The notes beneath the pieces are model-generated. The model made no database searches. It was not told where the DNA came from and saw nothing but the letters and a program-made list of their open reading frames with translations. Shown here piece after piece: positions 1 to 11,234 of a stretch of DNA of 64,000 nt; positions within the stretch are counted from its first letter, which is position 1; the number at the start of each line of letters is the position of its first letter. The translations under genes were made by a program, and so were the position numbers. Origin of the DNA: Neurospora tetraspora (Eukaryota > Ascomycota > Sordariomycetes > Sordariales > Sordariaceae); assembly GCF_033439725.1 (NCBI RefSeq), contig NW_026944386.1:4154001-4218000 (forward strand), in the 5' to 3' direction.

Positions 1-868
1 TTACAGAGTGGAAGGGACAGGGGGCGGAGAAAAGCTTACCTCCGATCTTATCGGGAGACTGATCGTGGAGACCACCCTTGACGAGCTGGACGGTGTAGTT
101 GCGGTCAGCAGCCTCGGGGACGAACGCCTTGGCGAACGAGGTGAAATCCGCATAGTTGGAGTACTGCTCGAGGTACGAGGCGAAAGCAACAGTGTTCTTC
201 TCAGAGGCGGAAGGCTTGTACTTGATGTTGTACAGGGAGCGGATCTGGTCAGGGTAGATGCAGCCGGTGCAAGTGGGGTGGCCCTCATCAGCGGCAACCT
301 TGACGTTGGCAACACCCTGGGTCTCGGGCTCCTCGTAGATCTCGAAGATGGTGGAGGCCTTGGCGGCGAGCTTGCCGAAGCGGGTGGTGGGCTGGATCAT
401 GTCGACGTGGACATCCAGCTCATCGGGAACGCTGTACTGGAGAGTGCGGAGCTTGGGGCCGGTCTTGTCGCCATCCTGCTGGTACCAAGCGAAGGTGGTG
501 TTGAGCAGGTTGTTGGCCTTGGCGACCGAGGTGGTGAAGGAGACCCAGTCGTTGTCGACCTTGCCCTTGATGCCGTTGCGGTTGAGCCACTCGGTGACGG
601 CATCCGTGGTCTCGTCCGAGGGGGCGATCAGAGAGCGAACCTCGTCGCTGCTCAGGTGCATGCCATACTGAGGGTGGTTGGGGGTAGACACGCGAAGGAT
701 GGCCGCCTCAAGAGCATCGGACTGGTGGGCGGGGAGGGCGATCTTGAGCGAGACGCTCTCGTCGGCCGAGGCGGCGCGAACCTTCTTCCAGCCCGAGGGG
801 ACGGAAGGGAGGCTGCTCTTGACATGGGCAGAGGCGCCCGCGGCGAGGAGGAGGACGGACCAAAGCAT
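1..868 (-). CDS. Sedolisin-family (S53) tripeptidyl-peptidase, 5' part only
   Basis: Read from the ATG at 868, the frame opens with a signal peptide (MLWSVLLLAAGASA, cut before H15) and continues as a pro-kumamolisin activation domain, with NHPQYGMHLSSDEV near residue 65 and a run through TFAWYQQ and QYSVPDELDVHVDMIQPTTRFG. A CTGCIYPDQIRSLYNI segment near residue 215 marks the start of the mature peptidase. After 276 codons a GTAAGC donor (39 down to 34) breaks the frame just after DKIG, so 1-39 is intron; family members continue with the ExxxD part of the active site there. The catalytic Glu, Asp and Ser therefore lie beyond the window. Sedolisins are secreted acid proteases that release tripeptides or cut internally. 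The family call is firm; the exact enzyme type is not decided. The long opposite-strand frame over this gene is a shadow. Confidence 0.85.
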   Translation of the reverse strand, partial: MLWSVLLLAAGASAHVKSSLPSVPSGWKKVRAASADESVSLKIALPAHQSDALEAAILRVSTPNHPQYGMHLSSDEVRSLIAPSDETTDAVTEWLNRNGIKGKVDNDWVSFTTSVAKANNLLNTTFAWYQQDGDKTGPKLRTLQYSVPDELDVHVDMIQPTTRFGKLAAKASTIFEIYEEPETQGVANVKVAADEGHPTCTGCIYPDQIRSLYNIKYKPSASEKNTVAFASYLEQYSNYADFTSFAKAFVPEAADRNYTVQLVKGGLHDQSPDKIGGKLFSAPCPFHSV

Positions 869-958
869 GATGGTGATGGTCGACTGGTGCCTGGTCTGGT
901 TGGACTGAGGTGCGACTGGAAGGAGGGGGGAAAAGGGAGAGAGGGGGAGGATGGGAAT

Positions 959-966
959 GTTATATA
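959..966 (-). promoter_or_regulatory. TATA box of the sedolisin gene
   Basis: TATATAAC reads toward the protease gene and ends about 90 bp before its ATG, a usual core-promoter distance in filamentous fungi. No binding site for a specific regulator can be assigned from sequence alone. Confidence 0.45.
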
Positions 967-968
967 CT

Positions 969-3900
969 CGGAGCTACATTTATTATATGACCCGTGGATG
1001 TGTGGCAATCTGTGTGTCCACGCAACTCCCACTCTCTTGCGGACGGCACGGGTATTTTTTGGAGTGGCAGCCACAACGGATGGACCACTCGTCGTACGCC
1101 GTACAGAAAAAGCGGTAGAGACAGTCTGAGGTTGGTGATAAGGGGAACGCGTTGAGCTCCTCCCTTATTGGGTTAACGTGCTCCCTGCACATATTGGACC
1201 ATTGAACCTGGCAAGATGCAAACCCGGTTCGGAAGGAATTCGTAGCTCAACAGCGATAATCCGGCACTGTCGTGTTTCCGGGCGGTGGATGGAAGGGTAC
1301 AAGCTGGCAAGGTAACGTCAGGAACCAAAGAGGAACAGAGTGACAGCCAGGAAAAGGCGTGTTTGCTCCACACTTGGTAGTCTCTGACGACGATCGGAAT
1401 GGGCTCCCCCCAGTCCCATTAACTGGATGTGGTTAACTTGGGGCGGCCTATTGGCAAATAAGGGCAGGTCGATAGGCCGTCACTCCAGAGTCTCGGATTG
1501 TTGGATGCTGGTCGATGCTAGTCGATGCGGATCTGTTGATGGAAAGAGGAAGGTGACCACGGCCCGGGGCGGGAGAAGGTGTCATTGGCCAATTGCACCA
1601 AGGTAGGTACACGGAAGACTGTCACCGTATGCCCACGCGCCATACGAGATCTCTTATGCAGAGTGCAAAGTTACAGTTTATGCAACAGAACAATACTACC
1701 ATTGGACTGGCGAAGGCTGGTGTATTTTCTGCGGTGTGCCAGAAGACGAAGGTGGTAGTCATATGGGATGTTGTTGGTCTGGCTGTTGCTGGTCATAATT
1801 TCATTTGGTTAACAAAGTTCGTGATGCGTCATCTCATCATCACAAGATGGGTGAAACGGTTGTACGCCGTTGGCATTCTGTAACTGAGTTCACGATGTTT
1901 GGCCTCCATCGCATCAACTCACTGCCACTGGTGTGCCTCGGCATCTGCTTGGCAAAGCTTAGCCAGACGGGAGCAAGCTTGCTGTCAAGTGTCTTGTCAA
2001 ATGCAATTCCCCATCGCAGCTTACCATTTCAGCGGGGACTATTGTCTCGAAGACATGAATGTCGATCTGAGATGTGCATATGTAGCCATCGTCGCGCGCG
2101 TTTTGGGATTTCAAGTCTTGCTGGTGTTTGCTGTTGATGACTGACAGAGGAAGATCTTCATATGTCCTCGTCAATATTTTGTACGACATGCCTCCCATAC
2201 GTGCCGGCGCGCGATGAATGACATGCCAACGCTGACCACGGTCCCCACTTTGGTGATGGTTGACCTTCCTCGTTGGGACATGGTTCTCCGCCATCTCTTT
2301 TCGATTCTCAAGATTGGCTTCTTTTGCAAAATCGAATCGTCATGGTCGATGGCGCAAGAGACTATCGTATGGAAAGGCGGAATTGCCCGATGAAGAAGGA
2401 AGGGAGAAGAACGGAGAGTCGGCATCCGTGTCTAGATGAAACCGCCATCACCCAAAGTCGTTCTTGTCCCAAGTTTATACATTGCTTCCTCGCCCCTTTG
2501 CCTCCTCCTCACTCCGAACTGAGTGACGACCATATTTTATTCGGTGACGGTAACGGTTGGCTGCTTGGCTGCTTGCCAACTTGCTTGGCGGTCAGGGTTT
2601 GAACGGTGGCTGCTGTGCCGCGAGAATCGCAAACTCAAACATCAAGAACGGTTTGTTTTGTCCAGCTGCTTATTTTCAACGGTTGACGAAACCGATGCGA
2701 TTTTCGGTTCCAAGGTCCGGAGAGTTATTTTTGTGCTCCTCGACCGTCGACGAGATGGGATGGGATGGCATGTCCTCCGGGCCGTTCGGCGGTGTTTTTC
2801 ATTCAGGGACCAGGCCCACAGCAGTGGACACCATGGCTTGCAAGTGGAAACGGTCCGGAACGCTACCGGATCTTTCGGCAGCGGCCTGGATCTCGCTTCC
2901 CTCCGGATCGCGGTCATTTCTCCGATCACACAGCGGGTCACAACGGGCCGTCACGACTCAAGCAAAGTTCACCGCCGTCTCCGGGCCATCCACGGACGGA
3001 CTGATGTCCGCAGTGGAGTCGGACCCATTAGCCCGGATGCGCACGGCTGAGAATGGGACAAGGCAATCTTGCGACGAAAAAAAGGACCGAGGCACAGGGC
3101 CGGGAAATGCCTGTCAGCCCCATCAACACGCCGCAGGGATTTTCCTGGACTCATCTGGATGTTCTTGACAGGCACAGAACCAGCAGCAGAAATCAGACAC
3201 TGTCGCGAATGACGCCGGCAGCCGAAAGGAAGCTCACGAGAGACCGGTTCATGTGAGGACGCGGGTTGGCCTGTACGACGTCAGGGAGATGAAGATAACC
3301 ATCTTGCTCCTCTCGCTGACCCTCACTGACCCCCAGTGACGAGATTGGGGAGATTGAGGCCGGTTTTTAGGGGATACAGGTAGGCGGTGTCTGATTGGCA
3401 AGGTGCCTTGTGGTCTGTGTGCCACAGCAGTTCTACCGTGACTTGTGAGGAGGCGGGAGAGCGTGACCTTTAACCACGCCGTCATGCCGCCCGTTCATGG
3501 TTGATGGTTGAATGGCTGATGGTAGTGGTGGTGATACTTGGTCTTGGTTTCTTTGTCCCACGTTGGACAAGCCAACTTGGATGCAGCAGGAATAAGATGG
3601 GCATGTGCTCACTTGCAGATGGAACTGATAGGGCCATGATAAGTACAGAGTCAGGTTCTGGGTTGTCAGTGGTGGAAATCTGGTCACACTGCTCTGGTGT
3701 TCATCTCCCTCTGGGTTCTGATGGGATTCAAGATATCGGACTTGTAATCCGGGCCGTCTACTGCCTGCTGCCTGCTCTTGGCCTGGTTGACCGTTGCCCG
3801 CGACGGGTATTTCACCGGATGTTTACCTGGCTCACATCGCCAACCAAACTTGTCAAAACCAGGGAGGACGAAAGAGATGGGGGGAATAGAGACCGAAGTG

Positions 3901-5362
3901 GTCCGTGCACATACCCCCAAGACGAACCAATCGACCAACACCGCTCACAGTCTCCGGCGAGGAGTGGGTTTGAAAAGGGATGATATGTACTATCTTTCAA
4001 GCTTATCTCCAAGAAGCGTGAGACGAGATTAGACGACCGACCGTTAATCTGTTACCCGAACCCTTTTTACCGGCTGTTATGGTGTTGTTATTTTCGGTTT
4101 CTTGGACATTCTCGGCGACTTGGCTTCTCCTATTTACGCTTTCGTTGGTATGTAAAGTACCTACAGCATCGGATCCGAAGAACACCACGGCTTCATCGTC
4201 AGAGGGAATGCATCAGAGGCTTGAGACTGAGAGAAAACAAAAATAGGAAGATCCTTGTTGAGGCATCTTGATCTGGTACCCCAATTTCTGCGCAACCCGG
4301 GACCAGCACTCTATACTTTAAATTTGGCTCTCCACCCGCTGCATCCACTCGTCTCGTCGGGTCCTGGACCCTAGGTCAACTCCAAATTGTCTATCAATCT
4401 GGTACATTTTGTACGCATCTGGCAGTGTTGTAGAGTCGTGCCGGGGCGGGTTCCGGCAGTCGCTAGTACGATGGACACGACCGACACCATGTAATGGAAT
4501 TAAACGTGGTTTCGGTGTTTTACCTCCTGTGTTGACTCAATCTCAGAATTCGATTGTTTTCCTTGCATCTTTTCACCCTTTACACTCACCTTTGGCCATT
4601 TCGGTCTGACCCGACTCTCTCTTTGTCCTTCTTTCTTTCTTCGTTCCATTGTTTGCGCTCTGCCGTGTCCGGGGTCTAGATCAACCTCTCCGGTCGAGGA
4701 ACGTAACCATACCGGAGCGGTACCTCTATCTCCGACCACATTCGCTCACGTCCCGTCACTCGTTATCCCATCCTTTTTTTCTTCTTTCAGTCTTAACAAG
4801 TCCGAGATACCACACCACACCGCACAACGATCGATAACGCAGTACGTCCTCACTCTTGGTCGTACACTGTATACCGCCCAGCAGGTACCATCGTGAACGT
4901 GCCTAGAGCCCCTAAAGCAGCAAAGACCCCACATGATTACATCCCACTTTCCAGCAACTTGGTCTCCTTTACGCTGCTTTTCGCGATATCGACGCCGTCA
5001 TTCGCTTCCAGCTTCCAAGGCCCCTACTCGTGCCTTATCAACCAACATTCTTAGCTGAAATCGCGGAGTCGTCGTGGGAATTTCCAGCCTCCAGCCCGAC
5101 AGGGTGAATTGCCAACACCACAGCTTCTTAGTATAAACTAGACAGAACCCCCCTCCGTCTTTTGGTTCATCACCAGGCTGAGGTTCCCGTTGGATGCTGG
5201 TGTCCCTCACGACTTGAAGAGAAAAGAGGCATGCCACCAAGTCTGACCTACCACATGACTGCCGCCTGACCTATTGCGTTCCTTGTCCCGGGGGTCAACC
5301 AACATCGACTGCATCACAATAGGGTATAAGAAGCAAAACACATCGCCAACACCAATACCAAC
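969..5362. other. Long spacer between the divergent protease and disordered-protein genes
   Basis: About 4.4 kb without a supportable gene. Short open frames occur on both strands but show no splice-linked partners, no composition bias and no recognisable domain. About 4.35-5.36 kb is pyrimidine-rich on the plus strand and probably holds the promoter and a long 5' leader of the gene at 5363. The rest (1.1-4.3 kb) shows nothing I can name. Confidence 0.5.
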
Positions 5363-8300
5363 ATGGCCGTCAACTACAGCAACCTGGGCCAAGGCAATGA
5401 CGACATCCAAGACTCGTTGGGCTATCATGATGCGGATGGGTCGACGAGTAAACAGGCTACAACAACTTTAGAGACCACCGAGAACAATACTCCGACTACA
5501 ACAACCACTCCCAGTGTCGAGGTCCAGCAGGTATTATCTCCAGCGCAGTCTCCCAGATCTCCAGCCTTGTCCAACTCCACCGCCACCGTCACCAGCACGG
5601 CGACGTCAGTAACCATGGCCACGACACCGTCCCCGTCCGCCTTTTTGTCACTGGCCGATCACACCTTTGCTCCGCTTGAGGACAAGACAGTTCCTGGCGA
5701 TCATGACGGAAATCATGGAAATCATGGAAATCATGGAAATCATGGAAATCAACAACTGGGCCTGGAAAGGGATCCTCCAACCCGGCTGTTGAGCCCGGCC
5801 GGAATCGTTAGGCGCGCCAGCAGCACGAGCAGCATCGCTAGCAATACTCCGTTAACCGCTGGAGCTCAGGCCCTCCTCCCACCCCCGGGCGCACCTGCCA
5901 TCCCGGCACTCGCAGAGTTGGCAGCACGCGGCGCAACCACGGTCAGCTACATGGTCCAATCTTACGAGGCGCTACGAGCGGCCAGGATTGCCGCCGGATA
6001 CGATCTGGTGCAGGTGTCGTCCAAGGCGAGTGGAGGTCCAGACCGTCCAGGTGGGAGTCAGTTGGGCGCATCACCATCACCATCGCCGTCGCCATCGCCG
6101 TCGAGATCCCGATCCTCGTCCATTGTCTCAATCCCCAGTCAACAAGATAACACCGATAACAGGGAGGATAAAGTTGGCTACGAAAACAGCAACAACGGGG
6201 CTGCAGCTAACGACGACCAATACGACATTAACGATCCCAGTCCCGATAACTCAGCCGCCGTCACGACAGGGGATCATGACAACCAACACGACCTTTCTAC
6301 CCCTTTAAACAACTTTTCGCTGCCTCCGCCACCGTCTGCGACTGCAACAACCACCGCTATCGCCAACACGACCGTTGTCCGACCAACGCCCGAGAGCCCC
6401 AAAACACAGCGATCGCGTAGCTCTACAGTAGCGCTCCAGCAGACTCCGCCGCCGAGAACATCCTCGACCGCCAGCATCCCCCTGAGCCACCCCACACCAG
6501 ACACTAGTAAGCGATCACGATCAGGTGCCTACGTTGGTAATATCGCTGCTCTCGAGGCCACCGCCGAACGCTTTTCTTTGACCAGCTCAATTGAAGAGGC
6601 CATTCGAAACGAACACAACGAGCTCAAGCGCAGTGACAGTCGCCGATCCGCCATCCTACAAGCGAACAGTCCGACGAAAAAGTCGCCAACATCAGACACC
6701 GGATCGTCCCCCAATCGACCGCGAGTTTCGACAAGCAGGACCAATTCCATCCGGGCATTGAACTCTGCGGCGCGCTTGGGAGGCTACTCGCCTGGAGGTT
6801 ATGTTATGACGCCCAACCATTCTCTGTCGGGCGGCGCTCGCTCCGGAAGCAAGTCGGGGTCTATTGGAGAGCAGGAGGAGACCGCAAACGCCCAGAACCC
6901 CGAGTTCATCGAAGCCGGTACTGGAGAAGAGTTCCCATTTGCCCGTCATGGACCAGGAAAGAGTTCGGTCAGGGAGGCCTCAAAGAGACTCTCTCTTGCA
7001 CAGATCGCCGAGTTGGACCACCCAATAACGATTACCCAGGATGCTATCGACGAGGCAGACCGTGCTGCGGCTGCTGGGGCGGTCCTTGATGACGATGAAG
7101 CCATCGCAGCCCGTGCCCATCAACAAATCGAGCCGCAGTATGCAGATGAGATGGATGACGTGGACCTCAATGGACAACACGACCCAGCGCGACAGCCAAT
7201 GCTTGACCTTGGATTCTTCGACCAGTCCACTCCCCGGTTACAACTTCACCAACCCGTCGACTACCCGCCCTACGAGGATCACCATGCTCATCAGCAATAT
7301 GACGGCAGGCCACTGACCTCCGAGTCCCGCAACACCTTCCAACAAGCACACGATGCATTTGGTGATTTTGATGGCGTCCACTGCGATCCAGATGTAGATA
7401 ACTTTGCAGGGCTCTCGCAGCCGGCACAGCCGGCTCCTCAGCCAAGGAGGCGTCGCGAGACATTGCAACCACGACCAAAGTCCTACTTTGACCCTTCCAC
7501 CGGCCAGGAGATGCTCTACTACCCTGCGCCAGTTCCCGCCATGCTCAACCTTCCGCCCAAACTAGCCAAGAACACCAAGGCTGGTACCCGGAACGTGCGT
7601 CGGTCTCAGGTCCTCAGCGTCATGCAGCAGTCATCAGTTTACGGTGGAAGCCGAGACAACCTGCCAATGATGGCAGGCGGTGCGGGTGATGCACCACCAC
7701 CCCAACTTCCCCAAATTGATGGCTTGCCGTATGCGGACGGACCGGCTGAGACAGGCGCATTCCCGGCGCAGCCAGGGCGGGAAATTCGACGACCACAACG
7801 GTTGACCGAGACCGACAAGCGCAAGTCGCGCGCCACAATGCTCAACGGTCTGCCACCGCAGCTTCGAGCCAGTGCCTTTTTCGACTTGCCGTCGTCTACT
7901 ACTACGCCTCACATAGAGCTGAAAAATGGGTCTGCCACGGCGACCTTGGAAACCATTCTGGATGCCTCGGCTACAGCACCCGTTAGCGCGTTTGGGGCGT
8001 TTACGGACCACGCCTTTGCTGGAAAGTTGGGCACCGAGGTGTATGGCACAGAGAGGAAGAAGATTAACAAGTCGGCCACCTCTGTTGAGGTCCCCACAGC
8101 TCCCGCCAAGACCCGCAAAAAGCTGGTTAAGAGGAACTCGAGCGCTGGTCTGCTTGACGTCAAGGCCAACAAGGATAGTGATGAAGATGAGGGATGGACG
8201 AGTGTTGGCCTTGATGCCGACGAGCCTGGGCCAAGCAGTCGGCGATCGCCCGAGATGGGCCAGCACACACCGATGGGCCAGCGCACACCGAACCCCCAGG

Positions 8301-9991
8301 AGGAGGAAGAGGAGGAGGAACTTATCGATGGAGAGCCTGTATTCAACGGCCCACCAACGACACTCTTGGCCGAGTTACAGATGCGCAAGCAAAGGAACCA
8401 GATGATGAGGCGTCCCGCACCAGCTACCGGTTTGCACGCCACTTTGCTCGAGCTCAATGCCGTGGCTGAGATGGAACGCAAGCAACGTATTAACAAGCGC
8501 GTTAACCTTGCTTGGGAAGATTCCGCCCAGAACCCGACACCCGAGTCTGAAGATGAAGACGTCCCTCTTGGCATGCTGTACGCGGCCAAGGCCGTGGGCG
8601 TCAAGGATCCTCACACTGCCGACATTGCCGTCCTCATGAGCGAGGTTAACCGCCCTCTCGGCTTGATGGAGCGTCGCGAACTGGAAGAGAACGAGCCGCT
8701 TAGCCAGCGCCGAAATAGGCTCAAGGGCAGCGAAAGCCAACCGTCCATGTCTCTGAACCAGATGCAGAAGCGCATGTCGCACATGACGCTGACTCCCCTC
8801 GGAGGTCCCAACGCCCTCGGCAACCGCTCACAATCCAAACTGACCCTGCCTTTGCAGCGCGTGGGCGGTTCCGGACCTGCATCCGTGGCAGGAGGTCTCG
8901 AAGCAGAAGGCAGCGACGGCGAAGGCGAAACCCTCGCGGCTCGCAAGGCCCGTCTAGCAGCCGAGAACCCTCTCCCCCGCGCCCGCCCCGTCAGCGCCGG
9001 CTTCTCTTCCGAGCTCCTCGGCGAGTTCGGCTTCGGCCCCAACGAAGAGAACCGCCCGACCTCCTCATCCAAGGACTCCAAGGGCAAAGCGCCAGCCTCC
9101 GGCGTCCCCGAAGAAGAAGAAACCCTCGGCCAGCGGCGCAAGAGAATCCAAGCCGAGCGCGAGGCTCGCGAGCAGGAAATGGCCGCCGGCGCTCTCGCCG
9201 GTGCTACTCAACCCGCCATGCTCGCGGCTCCTCCCCAACTGCGTGACCGCCGTGACTCCGCCACCTTGATTCCCTTCGACCCCAACGCCAACAACGCCCA
9301 ACTTTCCCGGCGCTTATCCCTCTCTGACGCGCTCAACTCCTACCCCGTCGACACCGGCCTCAGCAACATCAGTCCCCTCGAACAAGAACGTCTCCGCCGC
9401 GAAGCCGAAGGCCTCCGCCAGCAGCGCGCGCAGGAAGCCAAGATGGCTGCTATCCGTGCGCAGATGCCGCAGACGCTTGCCGCGCCCGCTGTTGGCGCCA
9501 GGACGGGCGGGTTCATGGGCGGTATTTATAATGGCCTCGCGAACCGGAGTAATCCTGCGCTTGGCCAAGGGTTGGGGATCGGGTTTGATCCGAATGCTAA
9601 TGCTATCCAGCCGAGGGGTCTGTTGGCGCAGCAGCACGAGATGGAGAAGCCGATGGCTAGGAGGGCTAGTACCATGACTGTTGGTGTGCCTATGGGTGGT
9701 GCGCAGTATGGTGCTGCTGCTGGTGCGCAGTATGGAATGGGAATGGGCGGTTATATCCAGCCGGCGCCGCAGCAGTACGGCGGTGCTCCTGGTTATGCTG
9801 CTCAGCCAATGGCGATGAACATGAACATGAACATGGGCATGCCGATGGGTGGAGTGTCGAACTATGGCGCTTACGGCGCGCCGATGCAGTTCCAGACGGG
9901 ACCGGGACAACAGATGGGACAGATGGGAATGGTTCAGCAGCAAGGGGGCGTGGATATGGTTGAGAGGTGGAGGCAGAGTGTTATGCCTTAG
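5363..9991 (+). CDS. Large, mostly disordered fungal protein of unknown function (1542 aa)
   Basis: One uninterrupted frame from a well-placed ATG. I do not recognise a named family. Residues 1-900 are rich in Ser, Thr, Pro, Ala and Asn and look disordered. They include an HGN repeat coded by a 9-bp tandem repeat (about residues 114-128) and an SP run followed by SRSRSSS (about 236-250). A charged, more ordered block at about 988-1125 carries TLLAELQMRKQRNQ, RVNLAWED and DVPLGMLYAAK. Three copies of a motif E-x-L-x-x-R-[RK]-x-R-[LI] follow at about 1111, 1189 and 1253. The last 120 residues are rich in Met, Gly, Gln and Tyr. There is no signal peptide, membrane segment or CaaX end. The ordered block and repeated motif suggest a scaffold or cortex protein, but that is a guess. 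Confidence 0.88.
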   Translation: MAVNYSNLGQGNDDIQDSLGYHDADGSTSKQATTTLETTENNTPTTTTTPSVEVQQVLSPAQSPRSPALSNSTATVTSTATSVTMATTPSPSAFLSLADHTFAPLEDKTVPGDHDGNHGNHGNHGNHGNQQLGLERDPPTRLLSPAGIVRRASSTSSIASNTPLTAGAQALLPPPGAPAIPALAELAARGATTVSYMVQSYEALRAARIAAGYDLVQVSSKASGGPDRPGGSQLGASPSPSPSPSPSRSRSSSIVSIPSQQDNTDNREDKVGYENSNNGAAANDDQYDINDPSPDNSAAVTTGDHDNQHDLSTPLNNFSLPPPPSATATTTAIANTTVVRPTPESPKTQRSRSSTVALQQTPPPRTSSTASIPLSHPTPDTSKRSRSGAYVGNIAALEATAERFSLTSSIEEAIRNEHNELKRSDSRRSAILQANSPTKKSPTSDTGSSPNRPRVSTSRTNSIRALNSAARLGGYSPGGYVMTPNHSLSGGARSGSKSGSIGEQEETANAQNPEFIEAGTGEEFPFARHGPGKSSVREASKRLSLAQIAELDHPITITQDAIDEADRAAAAGAVLDDDEAIAARAHQQIEPQYADEMDDVDLNGQHDPARQPMLDLGFFDQSTPRLQLHQPVDYPPYEDHHAHQQYDGRPLTSESRNTFQQAHDAFGDFDGVHCDPDVDNFAGLSQPAQPAPQPRRRRETLQPRPKSYFDPSTGQEMLYYPAPVPAMLNLPPKLAKNTKAGTRNVRRSQVLSVMQQSSVYGGSRDNLPMMAGGAGDAPPPQLPQIDGLPYADGPAETGAFPAQPGREIRRPQRLTETDKRKSRATMLNGLPPQLRASAFFDLPSSTTTPHIELKNGSATATLETILDASATAPVSAFGAFTDHAFAGKLGTEVYGTERKKINKSATSVEVPTAPAKTRKKLVKRNSSAGLLDVKANKDSDEDEGWTSVGLDADEPGPSSRRSPEMGQHTPMGQRTPNPQEEEEEEELIDGEPVFNGPPTTLLAELQMRKQRNQMMRRPAPATGLHATLLELNAVAEMERKQRINKRVNLAWEDSAQNPTPESEDEDVPLGMLYAAKAVGVKDPHTADIAVLMSEVNRPLGLMERRELEENEPLSQRRNRLKGSESQPSMSLNQMQKRMSHMTLTPLGGPNALGNRSQSKLTLPLQRVGGSGPASVAGGLEAEGSDGEGETLAARKARLAAENPLPRARPVSAGFSSELLGEFGFGPNEENRPTSSSKDSKGKAPASGVPEEEETLGQRRKRIQAEREAREQEMAAGALAGATQPAMLAAPPQLRDRRDSATLIPFDPNANNAQLSRRLSLSDALNSYPVDTGLSNISPLEQERLRREAEGLRQQRAQEAKMAAIRAQMPQTLAAPAVGARTGGFMGGIYNGLANRSNPALGQGLGIGFDPNANAIQPRGLLAQQHEMEKPMARRASTMTVGVPMGGAQYGAAAGAQYGMGMGGYIQPAPQQYGGAPGYAAQPMAMNMNMNMGMPMGGVSNYGAYGAPMQFQTGPGQQMGQMGMVQQQGGVDMVERWRQSVMP
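5702..5748 (+). repeat. 9-bp in-frame tandem repeat (HGN)n
   Basis: Repeated unit of the type catggaaat, about five copies, coding for His-Gly-Asn in the disordered protein. The unit is a multiple of three, so copy-number changes would not shift the frame. Confidence 0.85.
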
Positions 9992-11234
9992 GATACCTTA
10001 AGTGATTTTTCTTTTCTTTTCTGGATGGACACCGTTTCTGAATAACAACATACACATTGCATCTCAGCATATTGGCGTGCGTGGGTTGGGAAAGATTGGA
10101 ATGGAAGACAAAACTGTCGTTCTTTTTATATAACTTCTTTTTGCTTTTTCACACCACTCCTTCGCTTCTTGGTAAAAAAAAAAAAAGAAATACCTTAAGC
10201 TGTTGTCATCATCAGATCCATTACATAGTATAGTCATAGTAGTTAAACTTGGTGGTGGGAGGGGGGGTGAAGAGATAGAAGAGGAGGTGGAGGTGGAGAC
10301 GGAGAGTGAGAAAGAAGTTCAGAAGAAGACAGCGGAGGAGGAAAAGCGGTCGTTTTATTTGCATATAGATAGATGGCGGAGAGGGGGGGAGGGAGATGTA
10401 AGCGGAGAAGAGAAGAGAATAAAAATATGATTGAAATATTCCGAGCAAAAGAGCGGAATAAGTGTTATCTCTGTGTTGTGTACGTGATTCCCCGAAGTTC
10501 TTCGCCAGTGTTATGTTATTTCCCTGGCTAATGGTCCCAAGTAATGTGAGATTGCGAAGTTTCAACAAGTCTTTTGCATCCATTCATCTGATGACTAGTA
10601 TCATTGTTAGGTACTCACTCTCCAGTCTCTAGTCCACAAAGCCATGAAAGACATGGGAATTGAATGCTAACCAAGGAAGTGAAAGGATCATTTGGTAGCT
10701 TACCATTATTGTCAATCTCGAGTTAGTCAATCAAGGTAAGGTAGAAAGAACAGAACACTTGATACCAAGACACGACGGAACACAAGATTAGGTAGAATTA
10801 CAAGTAGTGGTCAATCAATGAAAGGCACGATGGATGTGCTTGGGGCGATTATTGTTCGATATGTGTGTCTAGTAGTCTAGCCGAGTAACTAGTACTGAGC
10901 CAAGGATGTTTGTTGAGCATGATGAGAGTGTGAAGACTGTGTCCCGTTGGTTGGAATGATTCGATGAACACAAGTGTCTATGGGCGATGTTGACATATCT
11001 CTATTTTGCCGAGTAACTATTTCACCCAAGGTATGTTTAACACCACTAGTTGTTACTCAAAGTCCCCTTTTTACTACAAAAATACACAAAAACCAGTATA
11101 AAACAAAAACACGATTATAAACTCCTTAACCCCAAGGATGCGAAACCTGACGGGATATGTGACGACGACAACAAATGGCCCACCAGCTTTTACCTTTACT
11201 TGGCTTGACAGTAATACACCTGATCGGAAATCTC
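9992..11234. other. Spacer between two convergent genes
   Basis: Holds the 3' regions of the disordered-protein gene (+) and the Utp5 gene (-). An A13 run lies at about 10173-10185, and a purine-rich stretch (GA/GGA tracts) at about 10250-10400. A 120-codon minus frame opposite the purine tract is judged a composition artefact. No other gene is seen. Confidence 0.5.

Noticed and set aside
8-1129. Plus-strand frame of 373 codons over the sedolisin gene
   Set aside because: It starts at GTG, has no domain, and lies opposite a well-supported protease exon with a signal peptide.
10221-10583. Minus-strand 120-codon frame rich in Leu, Phe and Tyr
   Set aside because: It is the complement of a purine-rich tract in a 3' flanking region; hydrophobic look comes from composition.
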